Assembly: GCA_007116145.1 (NCBI GenBank)
Contig: SKJB01000023.1
Location: 1 to 60,738 of the forward strand
Source of the DNA: Limnochordia bacterium
Lineage (GTDB): Bacteria; Bacillota; Limnochordia; Darwinibacteriales; DTU012
Direction of reading: 5' to 3'
DNA length: 60,738 nt
In this document: positions 29,988 through 39,656 of the stretch, piece by piece
Layout: each line of letters begins with the position of its first letter
Numbering within the stretch: the stretch's first letter is position 1
Made by a program: the position numbers and the translations under genes
The notes under the pieces: generated by a model
The model's input: the letters and a program-made list of their open reading frames with translations, nothing else
What the model was told of the DNA's origin: nothing
Databases searched by the model: none

Positions 29988-32399
29988 TTAATGAAAAACA
30001 ATCTCCCCATCTTTGGTTGCAATGTGCACTAAACCACCGTTTGTAAACCTACCTTTAAGCATTTCTTCCGACAATGGATTCTCAATCAAGCGTTGAATCG
30101 CCCTTCGTAATGGACGAGCACCAAAATCCACATCATAGCCTCGGTTCGCAATCAGCTCTTTTGCTTCTTGTGTTATTTCGACTCGAATCTCTTTTTCTTT
30201 TAAATGCTGCTCGAGATCGGCTAACATGATCTCGACAATTTCAGTAATGTGAGAACGAGTAAGCGCATGGAAAACGATCACTTCATCGATCCTGTTAAGA
30301 AATTCCGGACGAAAACTCCGCTTTAATTCATCGGTTACCTTACTCTTCATCGTTTCATAGTTGCTCTTTTCATCATCATTAATCCGGAAACCAATACTGG
30401 TATCGCGTTGAATTTGTTGCGCTCCAACATTCGACGTCATGATCACCACTGTATTACGAAAGTCAACTGTCCGACCGCGAGAATCCGTCAACCGTCCGTC
30501 TTCTAGCACTTGTAACAAAAGATTAAAAACTTCTGGATGAGCCTTTTCAATTTCATCAAAGAGAATCACAGAGTAAGGACGTCGTCGTACTTTCTCTGTA
30601 AGCTGCCCCGCCTCATCGTACCCTACATAACCAGGAGGCGCCCCCACCAAACGGGATACAGCATGGCGCTCCATATATTCCGACATATCAATCCGAATCA
30701 TCGCGTTGTCATCTCCGAAGAGCGAACTCGCTAAAGCCTTCGCTAATTCTGTTTTCCCTACTCCTGTCGGACCCAAAAAGATAAAGGAGCCAATTGGGCG
30801 TTTTGGATCTTTTAGTCCTGCTCTCGCACGCCGTACCGCCTTTGAAACAGCAGCAATCGCTTCATCTTGGGAGACAACTCGTTCGTGTAACACATTCTCT
30901 AAATCAAGAAGGCGCTCCGATTCTTCTGCGGCAATTTTGCTAACGGGAATTCCAGTCCAGTTCGCAACCACGCTCGCAATGTCTTCCTCGCCCACAACGC
31001 CAGCTGAGCGTCCCTGGTTGCTCTTCCAACTCGAACGTTGACCCTCTAGTTCATCGTGAAGCTTCTGTTCTTGATCTCGCAACGATGCAGCCTTTTCAAA
31101 CTCTTCGTTCTTAATTGCAGCTTCTTTTTCCACGCGTACTTCTTCCGTTTTTGCCTCCAGCTCCTTCAAGGCAGGTGGCACTATTAAGCCAAGTAGGCGC
31201 ACTTTCGATGCAGCTTCATCGAGTAAGTCAATGGCTTTATCGGGAAGATAGCGATCTGCAATATAGCGATTCGATAACGTGGCCGCCGCCATAATCGCTT
31301 CGTCGTTAATTTCCACTCGATGATGCGCCTCATACCGATCTCGTAGACCTTTGAGAATTAGAACTGTTTCTTCAACACTAGGCTCATCGACTTGCACTGG
31401 TTGAAAACGACGTTCTAGAGCAGGGTCTCGCTCCACATGCTTACGATACTCATCTAAGGTTGTGGCTCCGATTGCTTGCACTTCACCACGAGCTAAGGCT
31501 GGTTTTAGAATGTTTGAAGCGTCAATTGCGCCTTCAGCAGCTCCCGCCCCAATAATCGTGTGCATTTCATCGATGAAGAGAATAATGTCTCCAGACTGCC
31601 GAATTTCTTCCATCACTTTTTTTAATCGCTCTTCAAATTCACCCCGAAACTTAGAGCCAGCAACCATTGAACCCATGTCTAGCGTAACCACGCGTTTTTC
31701 TAGTAATGTCTCTGGTATATCATTACTATTTATCTTAATAGCTAACCCTTCAGCAATCGCAGTTTTACCTACGCCAGGCTCACCAATTAAACAGGGATTA
31801 TTTTTGGTACGTCGACTTAATATTTGAATTACGCGTTGGATTTCCTCATCCCGACCGATTACTGGATCTAACTTACCCTCGTTGGCCATTTCAGTCAAAT
31901 CACGACCAAATTGCTCTAAAGTAGGTGTCTTCGTTTTACGTGGTCCCTTAGCTGTATCCTGACTTGAGCCACCCAAGAGCTCAACTACCTGTTTTCGCAT
32001 ATTTTCTAATCCTGCACCCGTATTCTTTAACACTTGGGCGGCTATACCTTCTCCCTCACGAATTAAGCCTAACAAAATATGCTCAGTACCAATATGCGTG
32101 TGTCCTAACTGACGCGCTTCGTCAAACGCTAATTCAAGCACTCGCTTCGAACGGGGTGTAAACCCAATTTGCCCAACTGGTCTTTCTTCTCCTTTACCAA
32201 TTACTTTCTCTACTTCGCCTCTTACTTTATCAATACTAATACCCAAACCTTGGAGACCTTTAGCTGCTACACCTTCTCCCTCGGCAATTAAACCTAATAG
32301 AATGTGCTCAGTCCCTACAACATTGTGACCTAGTCGCCTTGCCTCTTCTTGCGATAATACAATCACCTTTTGTGCCCGATTCGTAAATCGCCCAAACAT
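29988..32399 (-). CDS. clpC: ATP-dependent Clp protease ATPase subunit ClpC
   Basis: ClpC is the Hsp100 unfoldase that feeds ClpP and, with McsB, degrades arginine-phosphorylated proteins. The 803-residue product has two Clp N repeats (~1-140), AAA+ domain 1 with Walker A GEPGVGKT (206-213), a UVR-like coiled-coil middle region with the McsB/MecA docking segment, and AAA+ domain 2 with GPTGVGKT. It is last in ctsR-mcsA-mcsB-clpC. Start ATG 32399 follows AAGGATGGTG. Confidence 0.97.
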   Translation of the reverse strand: MFGRFTNRAQKVIVLSQEEARRLGHNVVGTEHILLGLIAEGEGVAAKGLQGLGISIDKVRGEVEKVIGKGEERPVGQIGFTPRSKRVLELAFDEARQLGHTHIGTEHILLGLIREGEGIAAQVLKNTGAGLENMRKQVVELLGGSSQDTAKGPRKTKTPTLEQFGRDLTEMANEGKLDPVIGRDEEIQRVIQILSRRTKNNPCLIGEPGVGKTAIAEGLAIKINSNDIPETLLEKRVVTLDMGSMVAGSKFRGEFEERLKKVMEEIRQSGDIILFIDEMHTIIGAGAAEGAIDASNILKPALARGEVQAIGATTLDEYRKHVERDPALERRFQPVQVDEPSVEETVLILKGLRDRYEAHHRVEINDEAIMAAATLSNRYIADRYLPDKAIDLLDEAASKVRLLGLIVPPALKELEAKTEEVRVEKEAAIKNEEFEKAASLRDQEQKLHDELEGQRSSWKSNQGRSAGVVGEEDIASVVANWTGIPVSKIAAEESERLLDLENVLHERVVSQDEAIAAVSKAVRRARAGLKDPKRPIGSFIFLGPTGVGKTELAKALASSLFGDDNAMIRIDMSEYMERHAVSRLVGAPPGYVGYDEAGQLTEKVRRRPYSVILFDEIEKAHPEVFNLLLQVLEDGRLTDSRGRTVDFRNTVVIMTSNVGAQQIQRDTSIGFRINDDEKSNYETMKSKVTDELKRSFRPEFLNRIDEVIVFHALTRSHITEIVEIMLADLEQHLKEKEIRVEITQEAKELIANRGYDVDFGARPLRRAIQRLIENPLSEEMLKGRFTNGGLVHIATKDGEIVFH

Positions 32400-32426
32400 A
32401 TGCTTTACACCATCCTTTGTCGTCGG

Positions 32427-33491
32427 CTATTTTCGTTTCTCTTGTAACCTTTCCCGAATTAAACTAGCACGTAACCTATCTCGCTCTTCCGGTGGTAATT
32501 TTTGACCCATCAATTTTTGTAAATGCGCAGATCGAGTTAAAACCATAAGTTCTTTCAATATTTTCTTGTCTAAATGTGTTATTAAGTTTAAATCAATTCC
32601 TAAGCAAACTTGCGACAGTAATTCTAACGCTTCTTTTGTTTCGATCACCCTAGCGTTGGTTAATAAACCATAGGAACGATAGATTTGGTCTTCGCTGACC
32701 AAGCGCCTTTCTTCCTGAGCTAAATACTGTCTTGCTTGCCGTTCACTAGTTATAATTTGCGCAGTAACTTTAGCTAGATGCTCTATCATTTCTTCTTCTG
32801 TATGTCCCATTGATACCTGGTTAGATATTTGGAAAATATTTCCATACGATTCGCTCCCCTCGCCATAGAGCCCCCGTACCGCTAACCCAAATTGCGAAAC
32901 GGACGTTAACACCTTGGAGAGCTGATTTACACGAGCTAAAGCAGGCAAGTGCAACATAACTGATGCCCGCATTCCTGTTCCCGCGTTTGTGGGACAAGCG
33001 GTCAAATAACCTAAAGATTCATCAAATGCATATTCTAGCTGGCTTTCGATCGTATCGTCAATTGTATTAGCCAACTTCCACGCTGTTTCCAACGCTAAAC
33101 CAGGAAATAGAACCTGAATTCGCAGATGATCTTCTTCGTTAACCATGATACTAATATCTTCTTGTGTCGATAATAATAACCCCTTACTCACCGCATTTTC
33201 TGTATGCCTAGGACTGATGAGATGCTTTTCCACCATAACTTGGCGCTCTAATTCATCGACCTCCGCCATCATTACAAACCTAAAGTCACCAATCTCGCCT
33301 AAGGGCTCAACAAACGTACTACAGCGCTCGACAACTGCGAGTAATCGTTCTTTGGGAGCAACAGCCGGAAACGGAGTCTGTGCAAAATTACGGGCTAAGC
33401 GAATCCGCGTTCCTAAAACAATATCTCCTTCTGGTCCATCTTTTCTCATCCATGAACTCAAAGTTTTATCCACCGCATCACCAAAACTCAT
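32427..33491 (-). CDS. mcsB: Protein arginine kinase McsB
   Basis: McsB is a guanido-phosphotransferase that phosphorylates arginines on CtsR and damaged proteins, marking them for ClpCP. The 354-residue product shows the family core: GDIVLGTRIRLARN for nucleotide binding, TACPTNAGTGMRASVMLHLP, and RGLYGEGSES. The start is ATG 33491 after GGAGGTGA. It lies between mcsA and clpC in the heat-shock operon. Confidence 0.96.
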   Translation of the reverse strand: MSFGDAVDKTLSSWMRKDGPEGDIVLGTRIRLARNFAQTPFPAVAPKERLLAVVERCSTFVEPLGEIGDFRFVMMAEVDELERQVMVEKHLISPRHTENAVSKGLLLSTQEDISIMVNEEDHLRIQVLFPGLALETAWKLANTIDDTIESQLEYAFDESLGYLTACPTNAGTGMRASVMLHLPALARVNQLSKVLTSVSQFGLAVRGLYGEGSESYGNIFQISNQVSMGHTEEEMIEHLAKVTAQIITSERQARQYLAQEERRLVSEDQIYRSYGLLTNARVIETKEALELLSQVCLGIDLNLITHLDKKILKELMVLTRSAHLQKLMGQKLPPEERDRLRASLIRERLQEKRK

Positions 33492-33503
33492 GATTTCACC
33501 TCC

Positions 33504-34001
33504 CTATTCATCGATTACATTCGATTCTAATTGCCGGATTTCATCTCGGAGCGCAGCTGCCAATTCATAGTTTTCTGCGCTAATAGCTTGTTGTAACTGT
33601 TCCCGTAACTGTCCAAGTTGCCGATCAAGATGAATGCGGGCATGGCTTTTGGCGGGTACTTTTCCTACATGCCTCGTTGTTCCATGTAACCGTCGTAATA
33701 AGGGTTCTAATTCCCTCCGAAAGGTTTGGTAACACTCACTGCACCCTAATTGATTAACACGCCGAATATCAGCTAGTTCCAAACCACAGACCGAACAGGA
33801 ACTAGATGGCTTTGGAATTGCTCCCCAAACTTTTGGCGCATCAAACATCCCAGCAAATATATTTGGCAGATCAATCATATCGGTAAAATCTCCATATTCC
33901 CGTGCACACTCCTGACAGAGATGAGACTCAATTTTCTTGTTATTAATAATCTTAGTCATATGAATACTTGCATGTTCTTTTCCACACTGTTCACACAGCA
34001 T
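33504..34001 (-). CDS. mcsA: McsA, activator of the arginine kinase McsB
   Basis: McsA binds zinc and activates McsB. The 165-residue product has four CxxC pairs: Cys3/Cys6, Cys29/Cys32, a CSVC pair near 70 and a CSEC pair near 90. A C-terminal UVR motif follows (residues ~128-163, with LREQLQQAISAENYELAAALRD). The start is ATG 34001 after AGGAGGTG. It lies 12 nt upstream of mcsB. Confidence 0.95.
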   Translation of the reverse strand: MLCEQCGKEHASIHMTKIINNKKIESHLCQECAREYGDFTDMIDLPNIFAGMFDAPKVWGAIPKPSSSCSVCGLELADIRRVNQLGCSECYQTFRRELEPLLRRLHGTTRHVGKVPAKSHARIHLDRQLGQLREQLQQAISAENYELAAALRDEIRQLESNVIDE

Positions 34002-34023
34002 GACTACACCTCCTCTTTTAAAA

Positions 34024-34479
34024 TCACTTCAATACCATACATAACATAGCTCGCAGCAAACTTGCTCGAAGCTTATCTTTATCTTGTTCCACTAAACCAG
34101 TTTCTTGTTGTACAATCCCTTTGATAACTTGAGCCTGTTTACCCGTAAGAATACCTAAGTCGTAGAATGTTAGCAAATAATTCTCTAAATCTCGTTCACT
34201 AACCGTCGTTCCGATCTGCTTAAATAGTTTAGCGGCTGCCTTGTCAGTATCGTCAGTTTGAATCTGCAAGACCCGAATATAACCGCCGCCGCCGCGGCGA
34301 CTCTCAATAATGAAGCCGCGGTCTAAGGTAAATCGGGTAGTGAGTACATAGTTGATTTGTGAAGGAACACAACGAAAAACTTCCGCTAACTGTGCACGAC
34401 TCAGCTCTATTTCCTGATCCTGACTTTGTTTTAGTCGCTGTTTGATATAAATCTCAATCAGATCAGCAAGTGTACCCAA
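34024..34479 (-). CDS. ctsR: Transcriptional repressor CtsR
   Basis: CtsR represses class III heat-shock genes by binding heptad repeats. The product has the winged helix-turn-helix with VPSQINYVLTTRFT and the glycine-rich wing RRGGGGYIRV, whose loop senses temperature in related species. I choose TTG 34479, giving 151 residues and an N-terminus that aligns with other CtsR proteins. A GTG at 34491 lies within the Shine-Dalgarno. It heads its own operon behind a CtsR operator, so autoregulation is expected. Confidence 0.93.
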   Translation of the reverse strand: MGTLADLIEIYIKQRLKQSQDQEIELSRAQLAEVFRCVPSQINYVLTTRFTLDRGFIIESRRGGGGYIRVLQIQTDDTDKAAAKLFKQIGTTVSERDLENYLLTFYDLGILTGKQAQVIKGIVQQETGLVEQDKDKLRASLLRAMLCMVLK

Positions 34480-34496
34480 GCGAATAACCACCCTCC

Positions 34497-34531
34497 TTTG
34501 ACTATTTCTGACCTTTGACTATATTATATCA
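34497..34531 (-). promoter_or_regulatory. CtsR operator and extended -10 promoter
   Basis: On the minus strand the order is TGATATAAT, a -10 with the TGn extension, then three heptads: AGTCAAA (34514-34520), GGTCAGA (34507-34513) and, after 3 nt, AGTCAAA (34497-34503). The last two match the CtsR consensus GGTCAAANNNGGTCAAA. The operator lies just downstream of the -10, so bound CtsR would block initiation. The last heptad touches the ctsR Shine-Dalgarno. A -35-like TTGCAT lies 19 bp upstream. Confidence 0.85.
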
Positions 34532-34665
34532 CTACTATCACTGCACTATGCAAGAGGCATTTTGTTTGGTCAGGGAACATCAGTAATCGTTAAAGCCGAT
34601 TTTATCTTCCGCACGCATCATAGCGCTTGATTTCGCATATCTATAGCATGAATAGGGGGATGCTT

Positions 34666-35244
34666 ATGATTAATATTATTTGGTTTCTGTTGCTTTTACT
34701 AGGAATAAGCACAGCAGCACTGCGAGGTGAAATTCACGTTGTAACCCAAGCGACTATGCAAGGAGCTGAACAAGGGGTTACTGTAGCGTTCGGTCTAATT
34801 GGCATTATTGCCTTTTGGTCCGGAATGATGCGAGTGGCTGAGGATGCGGGTCTGATGCAAGCACTTGCTAAACTGATGCGCCCCATAGCAAAACTCTTAT
34901 TTCCTGACATCCCTAACGATCACCCAGCCATGAGCGCAGTACTAGTAAGTATGAGTGCAAACTTACTCGGATTAGGAAACGCCTGCACTCCCCTAGGGTT
35001 AAAGGCCATGGAGGAGCTGCAGACACTGAATCACTCTGATGAACAAGCAACAGATAGCATGTGTACCTTCATCGCGCTCACCACATCAAGTCTGACCTTA
35101 GTGCCTAGTACCGTTATTGCTTTTCGCTTTGCCCAAGGATCACTAGATCCTACTGAGATTATTGGGACAACAGTGATTGCGACCTTCGTCTCAACAATCG
35201 TGGCGCTCACGGCAGATCGACTGCTCCGCAAATTTTCTCATTGA
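34666..35244 (+). CDS. spmA: Spore maturation protein A
   Basis: SpmA is an integral membrane protein needed for full dehydration of the spore core in Bacillus. The 192-residue product has several hydrophobic helices and the conserved HPAMSAVLVSMSANLLGLGNA and TPLGLKAMEEL regions. The start is ATG 34666, placed 6 nt after AGGGGG; an earlier in-frame ATG at 34627 lacks a ribosome-binding site. It is divergent from ctsR and followed immediately by spmB. Confidence 0.95.
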   Translation: MINIIWFLLLLLGISTAALRGEIHVVTQATMQGAEQGVTVAFGLIGIIAFWSGMMRVAEDAGLMQALAKLMRPIAKLLFPDIPNDHPAMSAVLVSMSANLLGLGNACTPLGLKAMEELQTLNHSDEQATDSMCTFIALTTSSLTLVPSTVIAFRFAQGSLDPTEIIGTTVIATFVSTIVALTADRLLRKFSH

Positions 35245-35254
35245 GGTGATGTTC

Positions 35255-35794
35255 GTGCTATCTTTAATTGATATTATCTCAGCTTGGACCATTCCCATGC
35301 TCCTACTGCTCATCCCTCTGGTGGGTATACTGAAAAAAGTTTCTGTCTATGAGAGTTTCGTTGAGGGAGCAAAAAATGGCTTTCATACCGCTATTCGCAT
35401 CATACCCTATCTAGTCGCTATGTTTATTGCATTGAAGGTGTTTCAAGAGTCTGGGGCGATGGATCTACTGATTAGGCTTATTCGGCCATTAACCACAAAA
35501 GCGAATATTCCCGAAGAAGTGTTACCACTTGCCCTCATCCGGCCTTTATCTGGGTCAGGAGCCTTAGCTATGCTTTCAAATATCCTAGAAACCTATGGAC
35601 CAGATTCACTGATTGGGCGATTAGCATCAACCATCCAAGGGAGTACAGAAACAACCTTTTATGTCCTAACAGTCTATTTCGGCGCTATAGGCATTCATAA
35701 AGTAAGACATTCATTACTAGCAGGGTTAATCGCCGACTTAAGTGGATTCTTAGCAGCTGTGTATATCGTATATCGTGTATTTGGAAACTTTTAG
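35255..35794 (+). CDS. spmB: Spore maturation protein B
   Basis: SpmB acts with SpmA in spore core dehydration. The 179-residue membrane protein has IRPLSGSGALAMLSNILETYGPDS and STETTFYVLTVYFGAIG, both family-typical. The start is GTG 35255: GAGGTG overlapping the spmA stop codon lies 6 nt upstream, whereas ATG 35249 is directly adjacent to that Shine-Dalgarno. Translation is probably coupled to spmA. Confidence 0.93.
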   Translation: MLSLIDIISAWTIPMLLLLIPLVGILKKVSVYESFVEGAKNGFHTAIRIIPYLVAMFIALKVFQESGAMDLLIRLIRPLTTKANIPEEVLPLALIRPLSGSGALAMLSNILETYGPDSLIGRLASTIQGSTETTFYVLTVYFGAIGIHKVRHSLLAGLIADLSGFLAAVYIVYRVFGNF

Positions 35795-35803
35795 CATCTT
35801 TTG

Positions 35804-35833
35804 GAATAACTTGGCAAAACCCTGCACATAATG
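35804..35833 (+). promoter_or_regulatory. Possible forespore (SigG/SigF-type) promoter
   Basis: GAATA and CATAATG are separated by 18 bp, close to the SigG consensus GnATR-N17/18-CATnnTA with one deviation in the last base. It lies right after spmB, about 20 nt upstream of the ribosome-binding site of a 48-residue ORF. Confidence 0.45.
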
Positions 35834-35865
35834 GAAATAAGAAAACAAACACTGGAGGGCATGTT

Positions 35866-36012
35866 ATGACCAATACGGAGAAACTATCGATGATTCAATC
35901 TGCTATGCAAACACTAGCTGAACACAAAGAGCTAAATGACAAGATGAAACAACGAGGTCTCAAATCCTTAAATCTTGCTCTTAGCAAATATAAAAAGGTA
36001 AGCACTTCATAA
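35866..36012 (+). CDS. 48-residue protein of unknown function, possibly sporulation-specific
   Basis: A 48-codon ORF starts at ATG 35866 with GGAGG 7 nt upstream and ends at TAA. The product is highly charged and largely helix-forming, with no cysteine, tryptophan or hydrophobic segment. It is rich in Lys, Leu, Met and Ser and contains EHKELNDKMKQRGLKSLN. I do not recognise the family. Its position after spmAB and the SigG-like promoter suggest a forespore protein, but it has no obvious SASP motif. Confidence 0.6.
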   Translation: MTNTEKLSMIQSAMQTLAEHKELNDKMKQRGLKSLNLALSKYKKVSTS

Positions 36013-36118
36013 CTAGTCAAAACTAACCAAGAGATTACTTGCTTTTTTTGCAGGATTTACCCTTACAGTAGAGAAATCAACAGATGGGAAATCTTTTTAA
36101 AAAAGCGAGGTCGAATTA

Positions 36119-37765
36119 GTGAGCATTCAGATATTTTTTGGATTACTTGGTGGATTAGGCTTATTCCTTTACGGAATGCAGCGCATGGCCGAAGGTTTAC
36201 AGAAAGCAGCTGGCGACCGCCTTCGACAAATTTTAGAGCTATTTACATCACATCCGGTAGTGGCTGTCATCACGGGGGCACTAGCCACAGTATTAGTCCA
36301 ATCCAGTAGCACAACTACAGTCATGATCGTGGGCTTTGTTAATGCAGGTCTTATGAACCTAACCCAGGCCGTGGGAACAATTATGGGGGCTAACATTGGG
36401 ACAACCATTACTGCGCAAGTTGTTTCCTTTAACATTTATGAAATCGCTTTACCCTGTGTGGGGGTTGGGTTTCTTCTCAACTTTCTCGCGAAAAAACGTA
36501 CACAACGCTATATCGGATTAAGTTTGTTAGGCTTTGGTATCTTATTGGTAGGTATGTCCACTATGAGCGATAGTCTCCGCCCATTACGGGAATACCAACC
36601 CTTTCTCGACCAGCTTGTGCGTTTTGGTCAGTTTCCCTTATTGGGTGTACTAGCTGGATCACTTTTTACAGTAGCTGTGCAGAGTTCTAGTGCGACTACA
36701 GGACTAGTGATTGCCTTCTCCATGCAGAACTTAATTAGTTTACCAGCAGGTCTTGCAATCATTCTTGGTGCGAACCTCGGAACTTGTATAACAGCCCAAC
36801 TAGCAGCCATAGGAGCAAACTTAACAGCCCGTAGAGCTGCCATGGCTCACATCCTATTTAATGCTCTCGGAGTACTAATTTTTCTACTAATTCTCCGTCC
36901 TTTCACCCAATTAGTGTTACTAACGGGAGATAATGTAACTAGGCAGATCGCAAATGCACATACCATATTTAATATAGCCAACACAATCATGGTGTTTCCC
37001 TTCCTCAGTCGATTTGTTAGTATCGTACAGCGATTAGTGCCCGGTGAGGAAGTGATTTTAGAACGGAAACCCAAATACCTTGATCCCCGCATGCTTCACT
37101 CTCCTGCTGCGATAATGGGGGCAACCAAAGAAATATTACGAATGGCTGAAATTTCCAGTGACATGTTCCAAGAGTCCTTTACAGCCTTTACGACTAATGA
37201 TCTAAAAGCACTTGATAGCATCCAACAGAAAGAGGATGTTGTTAACGACTTAGAGAAAGCAATCATAACGTATTTAACGGAAGCTGGACAGAATCCATTA
37301 ACAACCAAGCAAACTCGGCGAATCACTAACTTAATGCACACTGTCCACGATATTGAGCGAGTAGCTGATCATGCGACGAATATTATGGAATTAACCCAAG
37401 AAAAAACCGAACACAATATCCATTTTAGCGAACAAGCAATTGATGAATTAGTTGTGATGTATAACAAAGTTGAGTGCATTTATGCAAAAGCCATTGATCT
37501 TTTGCGCAGTGATAGTGTGGATAAAGCGAACGCATTGATTCGCGAAGATGATATTGTTGATAACATGGAAAAACACTATCGAGAATCTCATATCGTCCGC
37601 CTCAACGAGGGCACCTGTTATCCGGAAGCGGGTGTAATCTTCCTAGATATGGTGGGGAATTTGGAACGGATAGCTGATCACGCTAACAACTTAGCAGAAG
37701 CAGTAGCAGGCACCTTATTAGATACCGAACAAGAACTCGAAGAACGCATGTTAGGCAAGGCTTAG
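36119..37765 (+). CDS. Na+/phosphate symporter family protein with PhoU-like domain
   Basis: This 548-residue protein belongs to the Na/Pi-cotransporter (NptA/YjbB) family. Two inverted transport repeats each carry a QSSS motif (QSSSTTT and QSSSATT, around residues 60 and 188), within about eight or nine membrane helices. A cytoplasmic C-terminal PhoU-like helical domain (~340-540) contains ERVADHATNI and ERIADHANNL repeats. The start is GTG 36119 behind GCGAGG. Phosphate import or export cannot be decided from the sequence. Confidence 0.88.
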   Translation: MSIQIFFGLLGGLGLFLYGMQRMAEGLQKAAGDRLRQILELFTSHPVVAVITGALATVLVQSSSTTTVMIVGFVNAGLMNLTQAVGTIMGANIGTTITAQVVSFNIYEIALPCVGVGFLLNFLAKKRTQRYIGLSLLGFGILLVGMSTMSDSLRPLREYQPFLDQLVRFGQFPLLGVLAGSLFTVAVQSSSATTGLVIAFSMQNLISLPAGLAIILGANLGTCITAQLAAIGANLTARRAAMAHILFNALGVLIFLLILRPFTQLVLLTGDNVTRQIANAHTIFNIANTIMVFPFLSRFVSIVQRLVPGEEVILERKPKYLDPRMLHSPAAIMGATKEILRMAEISSDMFQESFTAFTTNDLKALDSIQQKEDVVNDLEKAIITYLTEAGQNPLTTKQTRRITNLMHTVHDIERVADHATNIMELTQEKTEHNIHFSEQAIDELVVMYNKVECIYAKAIDLLRSDSVDKANALIREDDIVDNMEKHYRESHIVRLNEGTCYPEAGVIFLDMVGNLERIADHANNLAEAVAGTLLDTEQELEERMLGKA

Positions 37766-37784
37766 ATACTCGGAACAGCTTAGC

Positions 37785-37821
37785 AAAAAAGTTCTGTCTC
37801 CAATAAGACAGAACTTTTTTT
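37785..37821 (+). terminator. Terminator after the Na/Pi transporter gene
   Basis: The inverted repeat AGTTCTGTCT/AGACAGAACT with 6-nt loop is flanked by six A and seven T residues. It can act on the plus strand; the flanking A run would also allow minus-strand function. Confidence 0.9.
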
Positions 37822-37907
37822 GCTATTCATAACGGACAAGCTTTGCGGGAAGTATACGAATAAATGTCAGGATAGCAAAGCTAAACATTCTAATAAGGAG
37901 GAGTTCC

Positions 37908-39146
37908 ATGAAACCGAAAAAATTATTAACCATTTTGCTGTCGTCTCTATTGTTGCTTTTTGTTGTACAGACACTAGTATTCGAAGTACCTGTAACCGAT
38001 ATCTTCTACGCACAAGCAGAAACCGATACTAGTCATACTAGTCCCCCTGTTGTAGATGGTAACACAGCTATGTATAGCGCTCTTAGCGGAAATCCCTATA
38101 CGATCGCAGATATTGCAGAACAAGCCAGTCCAGCAATTGTTTACATTAGTGTTGAATGGCCAACCCAAACCCGCGAGTCGCCCACCGTTGATCCATTCGC
38201 TGACCTGTTTGACAATTGGTTCTTCTCGCCATTCCCAAATCAACGGACTCCGATGCAGCCACCAACTAGCCAAGGAACGGGATTTATTATCGATTCCTCA
38301 GGGATCATTCTTACTAATCAACATGTGGTTGGCAACAAGGATGATCAACAAACCATCATCGTCACCGTTAATAGTGGGGGAGAAATCAACGACCACGAAG
38401 CTGTAATTCTTGGATCCGACGCAAAACTCGATTTAGCTGTGCTTCAGATTCAATCAGATAGAGAGCTTCCATCGGTATCTTTAGGGGATTCTGAGCACTC
38501 ACGCCCAGGCGAATGGGTTATTGCCATTGGTAACCCTTACGGAAAGCAATTCGAGCAGACAGTAACCGTTGGTGTACTTAGTGCAAAAGGCAGAGAAATC
38601 AATATTCGCACAGACCGAGGAACGACCCAGGTCTATAGCAACCTAATGCAAACCGATGCGGCCATTAACCGAGGCAACTCTGGCGGTCCACTGCTAAATA
38701 TTCAAGGTGAAGTTATCGGCATTAATACCGCCGTCCACGCCCAAGCGCAAGGAATTGGATTTGCTATTCCCATTAATGTAGCTAAAGAAGTACTCCAAGA
38801 GCTGATCGAGACCGGTGGTGTAGAACACAAACTACCACCAAGAGCATGGCTAGGCATCTTATATGGTCCGATCACACACGATGTTTTAGAACACTTAAAG
38901 CTACCCGATACAAAAGGCATCATGATTGGTGATGTTTTTGAAAACTCTCCAGCAAGTGAAAGCGGATTACAAGCTTTTGATATTGTTCGGCGAGTCGACG
39001 ATCTCGCTATAGATAATTACAAAGAATTTGCCGACATCATTCGCAGTAAGAGCCCAGGCGAAGCCGTGCTGCTTACAGTTGTGCGCCAGGATAAAACGAT
39101 CTTTATCCGTGTAACCCTGGGCGATATGCCTGTTGAGTACCGTTAG
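37908..39146 (+). CDS. Trypsin-like serine protease HtrA/DegP family
   Basis: This is a cell-envelope quality-control protease. The 412-residue product has an N-terminal signal anchor (residues ~5-25), a protease domain with catalytic His139 (TNQHVV), Asp175 (DLAVLQ) and Ser268 (GNSGGPL), and one C-terminal PDZ domain (~310-405). The start is ATG 37908 after AAGGAGGAG. It is monocistronic between two strong terminators; no CssR-like operator was recognised. Confidence 0.95.
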   Translation: MKPKKLLTILLSSLLLLFVVQTLVFEVPVTDIFYAQAETDTSHTSPPVVDGNTAMYSALSGNPYTIADIAEQASPAIVYISVEWPTQTRESPTVDPFADLFDNWFFSPFPNQRTPMQPPTSQGTGFIIDSSGIILTNQHVVGNKDDQQTIIVTVNSGGEINDHEAVILGSDAKLDLAVLQIQSDRELPSVSLGDSEHSRPGEWVIAIGNPYGKQFEQTVTVGVLSAKGREINIRTDRGTTQVYSNLMQTDAAINRGNSGGPLLNIQGEVIGINTAVHAQAQGIGFAIPINVAKEVLQELIETGGVEHKLPPRAWLGILYGPITHDVLEHLKLPDTKGIMIGDVFENSPASESGLQAFDIVRRVDDLAIDNYKEFADIIRSKSPGEAVLLTVVRQDKTIFIRVTLGDMPVEYR

Positions 39147-39159
39147 GACGCTTCTAGAA

Positions 39160-39212
39160 AGCCAGAAAAAACCGTCCAAGATTTTTTAAGTCTTGGACGG
39201 TTTTTTCTGGCT
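39160..39212. terminator. Bidirectional terminator between htrA and folB
   Basis: A perfect 22-bp stem (39160-39181 with 39191-39212) contains A6 and T6 runs in its arms, so either strand forms a hairpin with a U run. It lies between convergent htrA (plus) and folB (minus). Confidence 0.92.
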
Positions 39213-39216
39213 CCAA

Positions 39217-39585
39217 CTACGAAATAACTGGTCGACTATTACGGGTGATTTCCACTTCTAAGTAATCCAAATATCCCCCTAAAGGCACTTGAATTTTACG
39301 CACCCTAACTGTTACTTCACGAATATCATACATCCCAAATATTTGGGTCGCAATCGTTTCGGCCAACGTTTCCACAAGATTAAATTCACGCTCTTCAACA
39401 ATTTCCTTAATAATTGTATACGCATCTACATAATTAAAGGCTAGTTCTGTGTCATCGCCGATATTTTGCATATCCATATGTACTTCTAAGTCAACTTCAA
39501 ATTTTTGTCCCACTTCTTTCTCCGCTGCAAAAGCACCATGGTACCCATAAAATGTCATATTTTTCAACACAAGTTTATCCGACAC
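39217..39585 (-). CDS. folB: Dihydroneopterin aldolase
   Basis: FolB converts dihydroneopterin to 6-hydroxymethyl-dihydropterin in folate synthesis. The 122-residue product carries FYGYHGAFAAEKEVGQKFEVDLEV, the catalytic region around LVETLAETIA, and the VRKIQVPLGGYLDYLEVEI end. The start is GTG 39585 with AAAGGAG 10 nt upstream. It is last in the spoIIE-tilS-ftsH-folB direction, with no other folate gene nearby. Confidence 0.95.
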   Translation of the reverse strand: MSDKLVLKNMTFYGYHGAFAAEKEVGQKFEVDLEVHMDMQNIGDDTELAFNYVDAYTIIKEIVEEREFNLVETLAETIATQIFGMYDIREVTVRVRKIQVPLGGYLDYLEVEITRNSRPVIS

Positions 39586-39656
39586 AATTACACAGCTCCT
39601 TTCGTAATTACGGAAGCAACGAGTCTAGCCCTCAAAGAAAGGCCAGACCCGTCTAA

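Noticed and set aside
34600-34660. SigE-type promoter for spmA
   Set aside because: ATA and CATATCTA elements can be picked out with roughly correct spacing, but the match to the SigE consensus is too weak to report.
36013-36118. Terminator between the 48-residue ORF and the Na/Pi transporter
   Set aside because: A T7 run is present, but the only preceding stem is 4 bp (CAAG/CTTG), too weak to call.
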